Shown here: piece after piece, positions 15,539-23,003 of the stretch | How the letters are laid out: each line of letters opens with the position of its first letter | Numbering within the stretch: position 1 is the first letter of the stretch | Source of the DNA: Chitinophagaceae bacterium | GTDB taxonomy: Bacteria > Bacteroidota > Bacteroidia > Chitinophagales > Chitinophagaceae | Assembly: GCA_947455215.1 (NCBI GenBank) | Contig: CANGNA010000022.1 | Location: 1-56,964 of the forward strand | DNA: 56,964 nt | Direction of reading: 5' to 3' | The notes under the pieces: generated by a model | The model's input: only the letters and a program-made list of their open reading frames with translations | Told to the model about the DNA's origin: nothing | The model's database searches: none | Position numbers and translations under genes: made by a program

Positions 15539-18169
15539 ATGGATACGCCAAAATACAAAGAGTTGCAGCAGCAGCTGGCCGAGCAAACTGACGAGAAAGG
15601 ACGCATAGATACCTTGCAGAGCATGGCTATTGAAATAAGAAGCTATGACGCAGATGAGGCACTGAAACTGGCCGACGAGATCATACAGCGGGCAGAGGCC
15701 ATCTCTTACACATCGGCCATTGGCCAGGCCCTTAAAACCAAGGGCTCGTGCTACTGGCTGCAGGGCGAATACGAGCATGGGCTGAAGGTGCTGAAGGAAG
15801 CGCTGGTGATAGCCAACAAGCTTAAAGACAAGCGACTGCAGGCCCGTATCCTCTACTACCAGGGTAATATATCGCGCGACCTGGGCGACCTGGCCAGCGT
15901 GCTCACCCACTTTAAAAAGGCACTCATCATTTACGAAGAGCTGGGCGACGAGTTCTCCCAGTCCATCATCCTTACCAGTATATCCAACCTGCTGTATGAT
16001 CTGAACGATTACGACAGCGCGCTGGAATATGCCCTGAAGTGCCTGCCCATATTCGTGCGGTCGCACAGTACATCCAGCCTTATCAATATCAACAATACGC
16101 TGGGTAATATCTACTTTAAGAAAGAGCAGTTCAGGGAGGCCCTGCACTACTTCAGCCAGAACATAGAGCTGTCTGAGCCGGAGACGCTTACCTACGTGAT
16201 GGCAGAAAGCGGCCTGGGCAAGGTGTATTACAAGATGCAGGACTTTGACGACGCGGAGAAATACCTCACCAACTCGTTGCAGTCGGCACAGCACATGGGC
16301 AATATAGAGGTGCAGATCATCTGCCAGTTCTACCTCGGCAGGCTGCATATGGATGGCGGCTCTTACAGGCGTGCTGCTACGTGCCTGAATGTAGCCTACG
16401 ACATGGCCACAGAGTATAACCGCCGCCACGACCTGATGAGCATCCACGAGACCATGTCGGCCCTGTACGATGCTATGGGCGATATACCTAAGGCATTCCA
16501 CCACCTGAAGTCGTTCGAGCAGCTGAAGGAAGAGATATTCAAGCAGAAGATCATCAACGAGCTGCGCAACCTGCAGGTGCGCCAGCAGATAGAACTGGCC
16601 CAGAAGGAGAAGGAAGTAGCAGAGCGCACTGCCCACCTGAAGCACCAGTTCATGGCCAATATGAGCCACGAGATACGCACGCCTATGAATGCCATTGTGG
16701 GCATGACACGTCTGCTGCTGGCCAAAGAGCCCAAGCCCGACCAGTTGCGCTATCTGAATGCCATACAGCTATCGGCCGATAACCTGCTGGTCATCATCAA
16801 CGATATACTGGATATATCTAAGATAGAGGCCGGTAAGATAGTGATAGAGCATACCGATTTTACCCTGCGGGAGATACTGCAGAGCGTACGCGATATGCTG
16901 ATGCTGAAGGCCGAAGAAAAGGGTATTGAGTTCAGGCTGGAGACCGATGATAGCCTGCCCAACCGCCTGGTGGGCGATCCTACACGCCTGCACCAGATAC
17001 TCATCAACCTGGCGGGCAATGCCGTTAAGTTTACAGACAAGGGCAGTGTGACCGTGCGTACATCGCTGCGCAAGAAGGCCGATAAACTGTGGCTGCAGTT
17101 CGACATTGCGGATACCGGTATAGGTATAGCCGCCGATTATATAGATACCATCTTTGACAGCTTTACACAGGCGGGCAGCGATGTGACCCGTAAGTTTGGC
17201 GGCACGGGCCTTGGCCTGGCCATATCTCGCCAGCTGGTAACGCTGATGAACGGCGACATATCGGTAAAGAGCGAGCTGCAGAAGGGCACCACCTTTACCA
17301 TAGTGATACCGTTTGACGAGGCTACCGTGCAGGAGAGCAAGAAGCAGGACGATGTGCTGAGCGGCGACGATATGACGCGGCTGGGCAATGTGCGCGTACT
17401 GCTGGTAGAGGATAACGACTTTAACCGGATGGTGGCCGAGGATACGCTGAAGGAGATGATACCTACACTGGCACTGGATATAGCCGTGAACGGTGAAGAT
17501 GCTATAAAACGCCTGGAGACCGACGAGTACGACATAGTGCTGATGGACATACAGATGCCCGTGATGGATGGTGTTACTGCGACGAGGCACATCCGCACCC
17601 AACTGAAGGAGCCTGCCCGGAATGTGAAGATAATAGCCATGACGGCCAATGTGCTGCAGGAAGACGTGCAGCAATACCTGGACGTGGGCATGGATGCCTA
17701 TGTATCGAAACCATTTAATGCCAGCGAACTGCTACTGAAGATGCACACCGTGCTGGGCAATAAGCAGATAGTAAGGCAGCCTGTGCGCCAGGAAGCACCT
17801 GCCGTGCCCGCTGCGCCTGTAGAGGCCCCGCTGCCCGATAAGGTGACCGACAGGATGTTCCTGAAACAGTTTACCGGCGGCAAGCCCGATAAGATGCAGA
17901 AATACATCAGCATGTTTTTGGAGAATGCCCCCAAGCTGCTGAGCGCCATAGACAATGGCATGGCCAGCGGCGACTATAACGCCGTAAAGATAGCCGCCCA
18001 CTCGCTGAAGCCGCAGCTATCGTACATGGGTGTAAAAGAAGAAGTGAGCCACATCTTTTTGATAGAACAGGCAGCCGGCAGCAGCGCCCACCACGAAAAA
18101 CTACCCGAACAGATAAAGGGCCTGCACCGCGTATGCATCAAAGCCTTTGAAGAGCTGAGAGAGAATTAA
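15539..18169 (+). CDS. TPR-containing cytosolic hybrid histidine kinase with receiver and HPt domains
   Basis: An 876-residue protein carrying a whole phosphorelay. Residues 1-320 are tetratricopeptide repeats ('ARILYYQGNISRDLGDLASV', 'LNINNTLGNIYFKKEQFREAL' region), then a coiled coil, the dimerisation domain with H377 in 'MSHEIRTPMNAIVG', the ATPase domain ('NLAGNAVKFTDKG', 'DTGIGIA', 'GGTGLGLAIS'), a receiver with D670 in 'IVLMDIQMPVMDG', and a C-terminal HPt domain with H821 in 'AAHSLKPQLSYMG'. No membrane segment or signal peptide. I use the ATG at 15539 rather than the TTG at 15521. Input would come through the TPRs, and the HPt can pass phosphate to the separate receivers at 14893-15264 and 18433-18936. 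Confidence 0.93.
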   Translation: MDTPKYKELQQQLAEQTDEKGRIDTLQSMAIEIRSYDADEALKLADEIIQRAEAISYTSAIGQALKTKGSCYWLQGEYEHGLKVLKEALVIANKLKDKRLQARILYYQGNISRDLGDLASVLTHFKKALIIYEELGDEFSQSIILTSISNLLYDLNDYDSALEYALKCLPIFVRSHSTSSLININNTLGNIYFKKEQFREALHYFSQNIELSEPETLTYVMAESGLGKVYYKMQDFDDAEKYLTNSLQSAQHMGNIEVQIICQFYLGRLHMDGGSYRRAATCLNVAYDMATEYNRRHDLMSIHETMSALYDAMGDIPKAFHHLKSFEQLKEEIFKQKIINELRNLQVRQQIELAQKEKEVAERTAHLKHQFMANMSHEIRTPMNAIVGMTRLLLAKEPKPDQLRYLNAIQLSADNLLVIINDILDISKIEAGKIVIEHTDFTLREILQSVRDMLMLKAEEKGIEFRLETDDSLPNRLVGDPTRLHQILINLAGNAVKFTDKGSVTVRTSLRKKADKLWLQFDIADTGIGIAADYIDTIFDSFTQAGSDVTRKFGGTGLGLAISRQLVTLMNGDISVKSELQKGTTFTIVIPFDEATVQESKKQDDVLSGDDMTRLGNVRVLLVEDNDFNRMVAEDTLKEMIPTLALDIAVNGEDAIKRLETDEYDIVLMDIQMPVMDGVTATRHIRTQLKEPARNVKIIAMTANVLQEDVQQYLDVGMDAYVSKPFNASELLLKMHTVLGNKQIVRQPVRQEAPAVPAAPVEAPLPDKVTDRMFLKQFTGGKPDKMQKYISMFLENAPKLLSAIDNGMASGDYNAVKIAAHSLKPQLSYMGVKEEVSHIFLIEQAAGSSAHHEKLPEQIKGLHRVCIKAFEELREN

Positions 18170-18203
18170 TGGTACGCATTGGTACGTGCTTTGGGGAATA
18201 ACA

Positions 18204-18319
18204 GCCGCTGTCCTGTCTTCAGACTGACAGCTATCGCGTGGGTAATTAAGCGCGGTTGTTATACATCGAAAACGAATACTTCCGCTTGTGGGCTGTCAGT
18301 CAGGAGACAGGACAGCGGC
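18204..18319. repeat. Long imperfect inverted repeat, 28-bp arms
   Basis: Arms 18204-18231 and 18292-18319 are reverse complements at 26 of 28 positions, separated by 60 bases. The RNA form would be a strong long hairpin. It occupies the gap between the hybrid kinase and the tethered receiver gene. No coding potential I trust in the loop, and no T-run follows the right arm, so it is not a normal terminator. It could be a small non-autonomous repeat element, a processed RNA structure, or a transcription roadblock. Confidence 0.8.
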
Positions 18320-18399
18320 ACTTTGGTATTCATCCGCCCTTATTCCCTGATAATGGTCAATTGTGGGTATTTTCAACTGGTATATTATTTTTTCCTGAT

Positions 18400-18407
18400 T
18401 ACTTTTG
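18400..18407 (+). promoter_or_regulatory. Probable -7 box for the tethered response regulator
   Basis: TACTTTTG is an exact TAnnTTTG match 25 bases before the ATG at 18433, after the inverted repeat. The -33 region has no clear TTTG. It suggests separate transcription from the kinase gene. Confidence 0.42.
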
Positions 18408-18432
18408 TATTTTAACAGCGAATAACACACTT

Positions 18433-18936
18433 ATGGCTATAGAACAGAACACACAGTACGTTTTTCTCGTAGATGACGAGCCGATACAGAACGAGATGCT
18501 GAAGGATTATCTTTCAGAAAAATTTGAATATAAAATTAAAACTTACGATACCGGCGAAGGCGCTGTGAAAGACCTGAACCTGAACCCAAGCATCGTAGTG
18601 CTGGACTATCACCTGAACGCCCACCTGCCCAATGCGCAGAACGGTGTAGAGGTGCTGAAGTCGATAAAGAGCATCAACCCCAATACCAAGGTCATCATGC
18701 TATCTGGCCAGGACAAGATAGAAGTGGCGGTAGAAAGCATCAAAAATGGTGCGTATGACTATGTGATCAAGGGCGAAACAGCCTTCAACCGCATGGAGAA
18801 CATCATCAATAATATAGATGAGTTGTCTAACATAAGGGCGGCCAACAAAACGTATCGCAACATCATTACCGGGCTGGTCATTGGCCTGATAGCCATCATA
18901 CTGCTGTCGCTGTTCATGGTAACCCGTTTGCGCTAA
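18433..18936 (+). CDS. Response regulator tethered to the membrane by a C-terminal helix
   Basis: A 167-residue protein: receiver domain at about residues 8-130 (acidic pair in 'FLVDDEP', phospho-acceptor D58 in 'VVLDYHL', 'VIMLSGQD', Lys in 'YVIKGE'), a short linker, and one strongly hydrophobic C-terminal helix at about 144-163 ('IITGLVIGLIAIILLSLFMV') ending in a positively charged tail 'TRLR'. This predicts a receiver held on the cytosolic face of the inner membrane as a tail-anchored protein. The ATG at 18433 begins the receiver; upstream open frame runs through the inverted repeat and promoter and is not coding. Partner is unknown; the nearby hybrid kinase is a likely donor. Confidence 0.88.
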   Translation: MAIEQNTQYVFLVDDEPIQNEMLKDYLSEKFEYKIKTYDTGEGAVKDLNLNPSIVVLDYHLNAHLPNAQNGVEVLKSIKSINPNTKVIMLSGQDKIEVAVESIKNGAYDYVIKGETAFNRMENIINNIDELSNIRAANKTYRNIITGLVIGLIAIILLSLFMVTRLR

Positions 18937-19000
18937 GTGAGCAGCAAAAAAGGTGTGGATGTGTTTGTAGTATATATTGCGTAATAGAAAACCAAAAAGC

Positions 19001-20116
19001 ATGAATAAAGTAAAAGGGCTGTTGCTGGCATCGGTGATGGTGGCCGGCATGGGCGCCAATGCCCAGGTGAAGCCGGCAGATAAGAAGAAAACCGTAACGC
19101 CCGCAAAGCCGGCACCCGCAGCAAAGCCTGCTATGCCTGCTGTAAAACCCGCAATGCCCGCCCCTGCAAAGGCTGTAGTGAAGAAGGATACCGTGGTGAA
19201 GCATGTGGTAAAGCACCGCAAGGTGGTGCGCAGGCAGGTGGCCACGCAAAAGGAAGAGACCGTGGAGCTGAACCGCACAGACGGTGCCGCAGTGATAGAG
19301 GTGATAGATGGTAACACGTATGTAAACGGGGAGCTGGTATCGTCGGCCACAGACAAGAACGTGCGCCGCAGGGTAGTGGTGAATGTAAAAGACGATGAGA
19401 AGGTGCAGGAAAAGCGCCAGCCTATAGCAGAAGAAGATTATAACGACCATTCCCGCCGCACAGTACTGGGTGTACTTACCGACCAGTATGGCGACTATGA
19501 CGGTGCTCACGTGAGCTCTGTAGTGCGCAACAGCCCTGCCGATGAGGCCGGCCTGATGCCGGGCGACCTGATACTGAAGGTGAACGGCAGGGAGATACGC
19601 GACTCGTGGGACCTGACCAATGCCATCAACGATCATGATGGTGGTGAGCGCGTAATGATCACCTACGATCGCCGTGGCCGTATACTGCACGCTGAGGCGA
19701 TGCTGGCAGAGACCACTACCATGCACCGCCACCAGGCGTATGATTACACTGTGCCCGATCTGCATGGCAACCGCCGTGTGCCGGGTCCGTTCCTTAACGC
19801 TTATACCTACAATACGGTAGATAACTATTTCGATTACACACCACAGATGGGCATATCGGCACAGGGTGCTGCCAATGGCCGCGGTGTAGCCATACTGGAT
19901 GTAAAGGCCGGCTCTCCTGCCGACTATGCAGGCCTGAGGAATGGCGATGTGATACTGCGTATGGACCACCTGAGGGTAACCACCGTAACAGATATACAGG
20001 ACATACTGGACGATACATGGCCTAACCAGAAGATAGCCATAGAGTTCAGGCGCGATGGTATGCTGATGTATACGTACCTGCGCTTTACCAAAGAAAAGAG
20101 CAAGAAGGAACTATAA
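19001..20116 (+). CDS. Secreted protein with two PDZ domains
   Basis: A 371-residue exported protein. Signal peptide 'KGLLLASVMVAGMGANAQ', then a low-complexity Ala/Pro/Lys linker (about residues 25-65), a basic stretch, and two PDZ domains: about 155-235 ('SPADEAGLMPGDLILKVNG') and about 275-365 ('SPADYAGLRNGDVILRMD'). There is no trypsin-like protease domain, so it is not a DegP/HtrA enzyme; PDZ-only periplasmic proteins usually act as scaffolds. The ATG at 19001 is used because it starts the signal peptide. A terminator follows at 20132. Confidence 0.85.
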   Translation: MNKVKGLLLASVMVAGMGANAQVKPADKKKTVTPAKPAPAAKPAMPAVKPAMPAPAKAVVKKDTVVKHVVKHRKVVRRQVATQKEETVELNRTDGAAVIEVIDGNTYVNGELVSSATDKNVRRRVVVNVKDDEKVQEKRQPIAEEDYNDHSRRTVLGVLTDQYGDYDGAHVSSVVRNSPADEAGLMPGDLILKVNGREIRDSWDLTNAINDHDGGERVMITYDRRGRILHAEAMLAETTTMHRHQAYDYTVPDLHGNRRVPGPFLNAYTYNTVDNYFDYTPQMGISAQGAANGRGVAILDVKAGSPADYAGLRNGDVILRMDHLRVTTVTDIQDILDDTWPNQKIAIEFRRDGMLMYTYLRFTKEKSKKEL

Positions 20117-20131
20117 TAACAGGATAGGAGC

Positions 20132-20166
20132 AAGGGCGCAAAGAGGTTATCTTTGCGCTCTTTGCG
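20132..20166 (+). terminator. Intrinsic terminator after the PDZ gene
   Basis: Twelve-bp stem with one G-T pair (20132-20143 with 20151-20162), 7-base loop, then TTGCGTTTT. It separates the PDZ gene from the mannosyltransferase at 20185. Confidence 0.65.
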
Positions 20167-20184
20167 TTTTAAACAGGTAGGGTA

Positions 20185-21663
20185 TTGAGCACAACAATAA
20201 CAGATACACAATATCGCCGCTGGTGCATCATCAGCCTGGTAGTGATGGTGGTGACGGCATGGTTCAGCGTGGGTTTTTATCACCCCGATGAGCACTTCCA
20301 GGTGCTGGAGTTTTACAGCTGGAAGAAGGGCCTGTCGCCCGCTGCTGATCTGCCATGGGAGTTTGGTACCCATTGCCGTGCCGCACTGCAGCCCTTCATT
20401 GTATACTGCGTAGGTGGCGTGCTGAATGTTATAGGCATCACCGACCCCTTTATGCTGGCCTTTGTGTTGCGCCTGATGATGGCCGTGCTTACCTGGTATA
20501 CTGCCATAAGGCTGATAAGGGTGCTTACCCCATCTCTTTCCCAAGCTAAGGCGCAGTGGCTGTATGCCGCGGCCAACCTGTTCCTGTGGTTTGTGCCCTA
20601 TATAGGTGTGCGGTTCTCATCAGAGGCCATAGCTGCCGATCTGTTCTTCCTGGCACTCTCACTCATAATATATGTAAAGGATGAAGCTAAGGCACAGCAG
20701 GTGAAACACATTGCTGTTGCGGGCTTACTGTTGGGTTTTACGCTGTTCTTCCGTCTGCAGATGGCCTTTGCCTTTGCAGGGCTGGGTATATGGGTGCTGT
20801 TCGTTAGCAAGTGGGCATGGCACAGGTGGCTGCTGCTGGCCGCTTTTGTGCTGGTAGCCATGGGGCTGTCCGTAGTAGTAGACCATTGGTTTTACGGCAT
20901 CTGGACCTTCACCCCTTATAATTACTTCGATGTGAATATCATCCAGAAGGTAGCGGCCAAATTCGGGGTAGAGCCATGGTGGTGGTATATCACTAAGTTC
21001 ATTAAAATGGGGATAGAGCCCTTCAGTATACCGCTGCTCATACTGTTTGGTATAGGCATCTGGCGCAAGCCCCTGCATTTGTTCTCGCTGGTGAGTATTA
21101 CGTTTTTTATAGGTCATTTTGCTATAGGGCATAAAGAGATGCGGTTCCTGTTCCCGGGGTCGTTTGCATTCATCTATATAGCCTGCCTGGGTGCCGATGT
21201 GTTGCTGCAAAGGTTTACATGGCGCAAGGGTTATACCATTGCATTCAGGGTGCTGGCGGGTGTCAACATAGCTATCCTGGTGTTCAAAATGTTTACCCCG
21301 GCAGAAGAGGTGATGAACTATTTTAAATTCATAAACTATCATTCCCGCCAACAGCCCACTACGCTTATTGCCTTTGGTAAGTCGCCCTACAGGATGGGGC
21401 TGGCAGAATGTAACTTCTATAAATATCCCGGCATGAAGATACAGGTGCTGGATAGTGCCACCCAACTGCCACAAGTACTGGCCGACAATAAAGGCCGCGA
21501 TGTTATCTTGCTGAACGATAATCTGTCTGTGCCTGCAGGGTTAGCAGGGTACAATGCACAACGCATCTACTGCGAATACCCTGATTGGGTGCTGCGTAAC
21601 AACATCAATAACTGGCAGGAACGCTCTTATATATGGGCAGTGTTCAGGGTGAGCAGCAAGTAG
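20185..21663 (+). CDS. Membrane mannosyltransferase of the GT22 (ALG9/PIG-B-like) family
   Basis: A 492-residue polytopic protein with about nine to ten membrane helices. The N-terminal periplasmic loop motif 'FYHPDEHFQVLE' is the signature of GT22 alpha-mannosyltransferases that use polyprenyl-phosphate-mannose; 'VRFSSEAIAADLFFL' and 'GHKEMRFLFP' further support the family ('HKExRF' is conserved in it). A TTG at 20185 is the start, giving a short cytosolic tail. The DPM1-like enzyme at 12276 could supply its donor. The acceptor glycan is unknown. Convergent with the GAF kinase gene with one base between stops. Confidence 0.86.
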   Translation: MSTTITDTQYRRWCIISLVVMVVTAWFSVGFYHPDEHFQVLEFYSWKKGLSPAADLPWEFGTHCRAALQPFIVYCVGGVLNVIGITDPFMLAFVLRLMMAVLTWYTAIRLIRVLTPSLSQAKAQWLYAAANLFLWFVPYIGVRFSSEAIAADLFFLALSLIIYVKDEAKAQQVKHIAVAGLLLGFTLFFRLQMAFAFAGLGIWVLFVSKWAWHRWLLLAAFVLVAMGLSVVVDHWFYGIWTFTPYNYFDVNIIQKVAAKFGVEPWWWYITKFIKMGIEPFSIPLLILFGIGIWRKPLHLFSLVSITFFIGHFAIGHKEMRFLFPGSFAFIYIACLGADVLLQRFTWRKGYTIAFRVLAGVNIAILVFKMFTPAEEVMNYFKFINYHSRQQPTTLIAFGKSPYRMGLAECNFYKYPGMKIQVLDSATQLPQVLADNKGRDVILLNDNLSVPAGLAGYNAQRIYCEYPDWVLRNNINNWQERSYIWAVFRVSSK

Positions 21664-21664
21664 T

Positions 21665-22864
21665 CTATGCCTGCATTTTACCAAGTGTAAATGAAAAGGT
21701 GGTACCTGCGGAGGTAGAGGTTACCGTTATTTCCCCTTTCAACTTTTCTACCAGGCGCTTTACAATGGCCAGGCCTATGCCCGTGCCGCTGCTTCGGTTG
21801 CCTTTTACGGTAGTGAACAGGTCGAATATGGTGTTCAGGTGATCTGCCGGTATGCCGGGGCCGTTGTCACTTACTGCCAGGTGATAATGATGTTCACTTT
21901 CATCAAAAGTAATGTTGATCTGTGGCTTGGGGTTGTTGTTGTATTTGATGGCATTGTTCACCAGGTTCAGCAATATCTGTTTCACAGCTACGCGCGAGGT
22001 GTTGATGGCCGTTATTTCCTTAGGGTAGTTGATGGTGATATTGTCTGCTGGTTTCAGCAGGGAGATGACAGCAGCCACTGCATCGCTCAGGGTAAAGAAT
22101 TCCCTGTCGTTAAAGATCACCTGTGTGCTCTTGGAATATTGGAGTATGGCATCTACCAGGCGGCTCAATTGTTCCGATGATGTTTTTACATGCTCCAGGT
22201 ACAAGGTTCCATCGGCATTGATGAGGGCCTTATTCTCCTCCATGTAAAAATCTATCAGGGTAATGATATTGTGCAGCGGGCTTTTCAGATCGTGGGCAGC
22301 TACCGAGGCAAACTGCTCCATGTCGTTGTAGTTATTGGTCAGCTCTTCGTGGGTTATCTCCAGCTCCCTGTTCTTGCGGCGCAGTTCCAGCTGGCACATT
22401 ACCTGGTTGCTCAGCGCCTGTAGTGCCGATAGCTGCTGGCCCGACAGTTCTTTAGGGGCATGGTCTATAACACACAGCGTGCCTAAGGCATAGCCCTGCG
22501 GTGTTACCAGTGGTATACCTGCATAGAAGATAACATGTGGTGCACCTGTTACCAATGGATTATCAGAAAAGCGGTTGTCTATCCTGGAGTCTGGTACAAT
22601 AAAGGGGCTGCCCGGACTATTGATGGCATGGCCGCAGAAAGCCAGTTCTTTAGGTGTTTCCCGCATTGGCAGGCCGTGGTGCGATTTGAACCATTGTCTT
22701 TTGTCATCTACCAGCGACACCAGCGATATGGGTGTGCCACATATCTGCGATGCCAGCATAGTGATCTCATCGAAGTCGTTTTCGGCAACTGTGTCCAGGA
22801 TCATATAATCCTTCAGGTTAGATAGCCTTTGGGCTTCGTTTCCGGGGATAGACGGAGATATCAT
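21665..22864 (-). CDS. Cytosolic GAF-domain sensor histidine kinase
   Basis: A 399-residue kinase. The N-terminal GAF domain spans about 22-160 and has the pattern 'ISLVSLVDDKRQWFKSHHG', 'ELAFCGHAI' and 'ALGTLCVIDHAPKEL', a very common GAF subtype in Bacteroidota soluble kinases. A short coiled coil leads to H191 in 'AAHDLKSPLHNI', and the ATPase domain has 'LVNNAIKYNNN', 'SDNGPGIPADHL' and 'GTGIGLAIVKRLVE'. No membrane helix. No response regulator is adjacent, so it is an orphan kinase; the ligand is unknown. Confidence 0.92.
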   Translation of the reverse strand: MISPSIPGNEAQRLSNLKDYMILDTVAENDFDEITMLASQICGTPISLVSLVDDKRQWFKSHHGLPMRETPKELAFCGHAINSPGSPFIVPDSRIDNRFSDNPLVTGAPHVIFYAGIPLVTPQGYALGTLCVIDHAPKELSGQQLSALQALSNQVMCQLELRRKNRELEITHEELTNNYNDMEQFASVAAHDLKSPLHNIITLIDFYMEENKALINADGTLYLEHVKTSSEQLSRLVDAILQYSKSTQVIFNDREFFTLSDAVAAVISLLKPADNITINYPKEITAINTSRVAVKQILLNLVNNAIKYNNNPKPQINITFDESEHHYHLAVSDNGPGIPADHLNTIFDLFTTVKGNRSSGTGIGLAIVKRLVEKLKGEITVTSTSAGTTFSFTLGKMQA

Positions 22865-22968
22865 CAGCGTTGTTGAGGCGTAAAGGTACTTACTTTATGT
22901 TAGTTAAATGCCACATGTTGCCAGCAGGAGGTTTTGTGTGGCCAAGGCGGCTATTGATGATGATGAAA

Positions 22969-22996
22969 AGAGCCATAGCTGTGTGGCTATGGCTCT
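22969..22996 (-). terminator. Intrinsic terminator of the M1 aminopeptidase gene
   Basis: Eleven-bp perfect stem (22969-22979 with 22986-22996), 6-base loop, followed on the minus strand by CTTTTC. It lies just 7 bases beyond the stop of the aminopeptidase. Confidence 0.75.
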
Positions 22997-23003
22997 GCTT
23001 ATG

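Noticed and set aside
15467-16669. 400-codon minus-strand frame under the TPR part of the hybrid kinase
   Set aside because: Leu/Val/Gln-rich with no motif; mirror of the kinase reading frame. Kinase domains are unmistakable on the plus strand.
18914-19969. 351-codon minus-strand frame opposite the PDZ gene
   Set aside because: Composition is Ile/Tyr/His-rich and mirrors Ala/Pro/Lys codons of the PDZ protein; no domain.
22908-23000. Gene in the 139-base gap between the GAF kinase and aminopeptidase
   Set aside because: The gap holds the aminopeptidase terminator and kinase promoter region only; no frame with a plausible protein.
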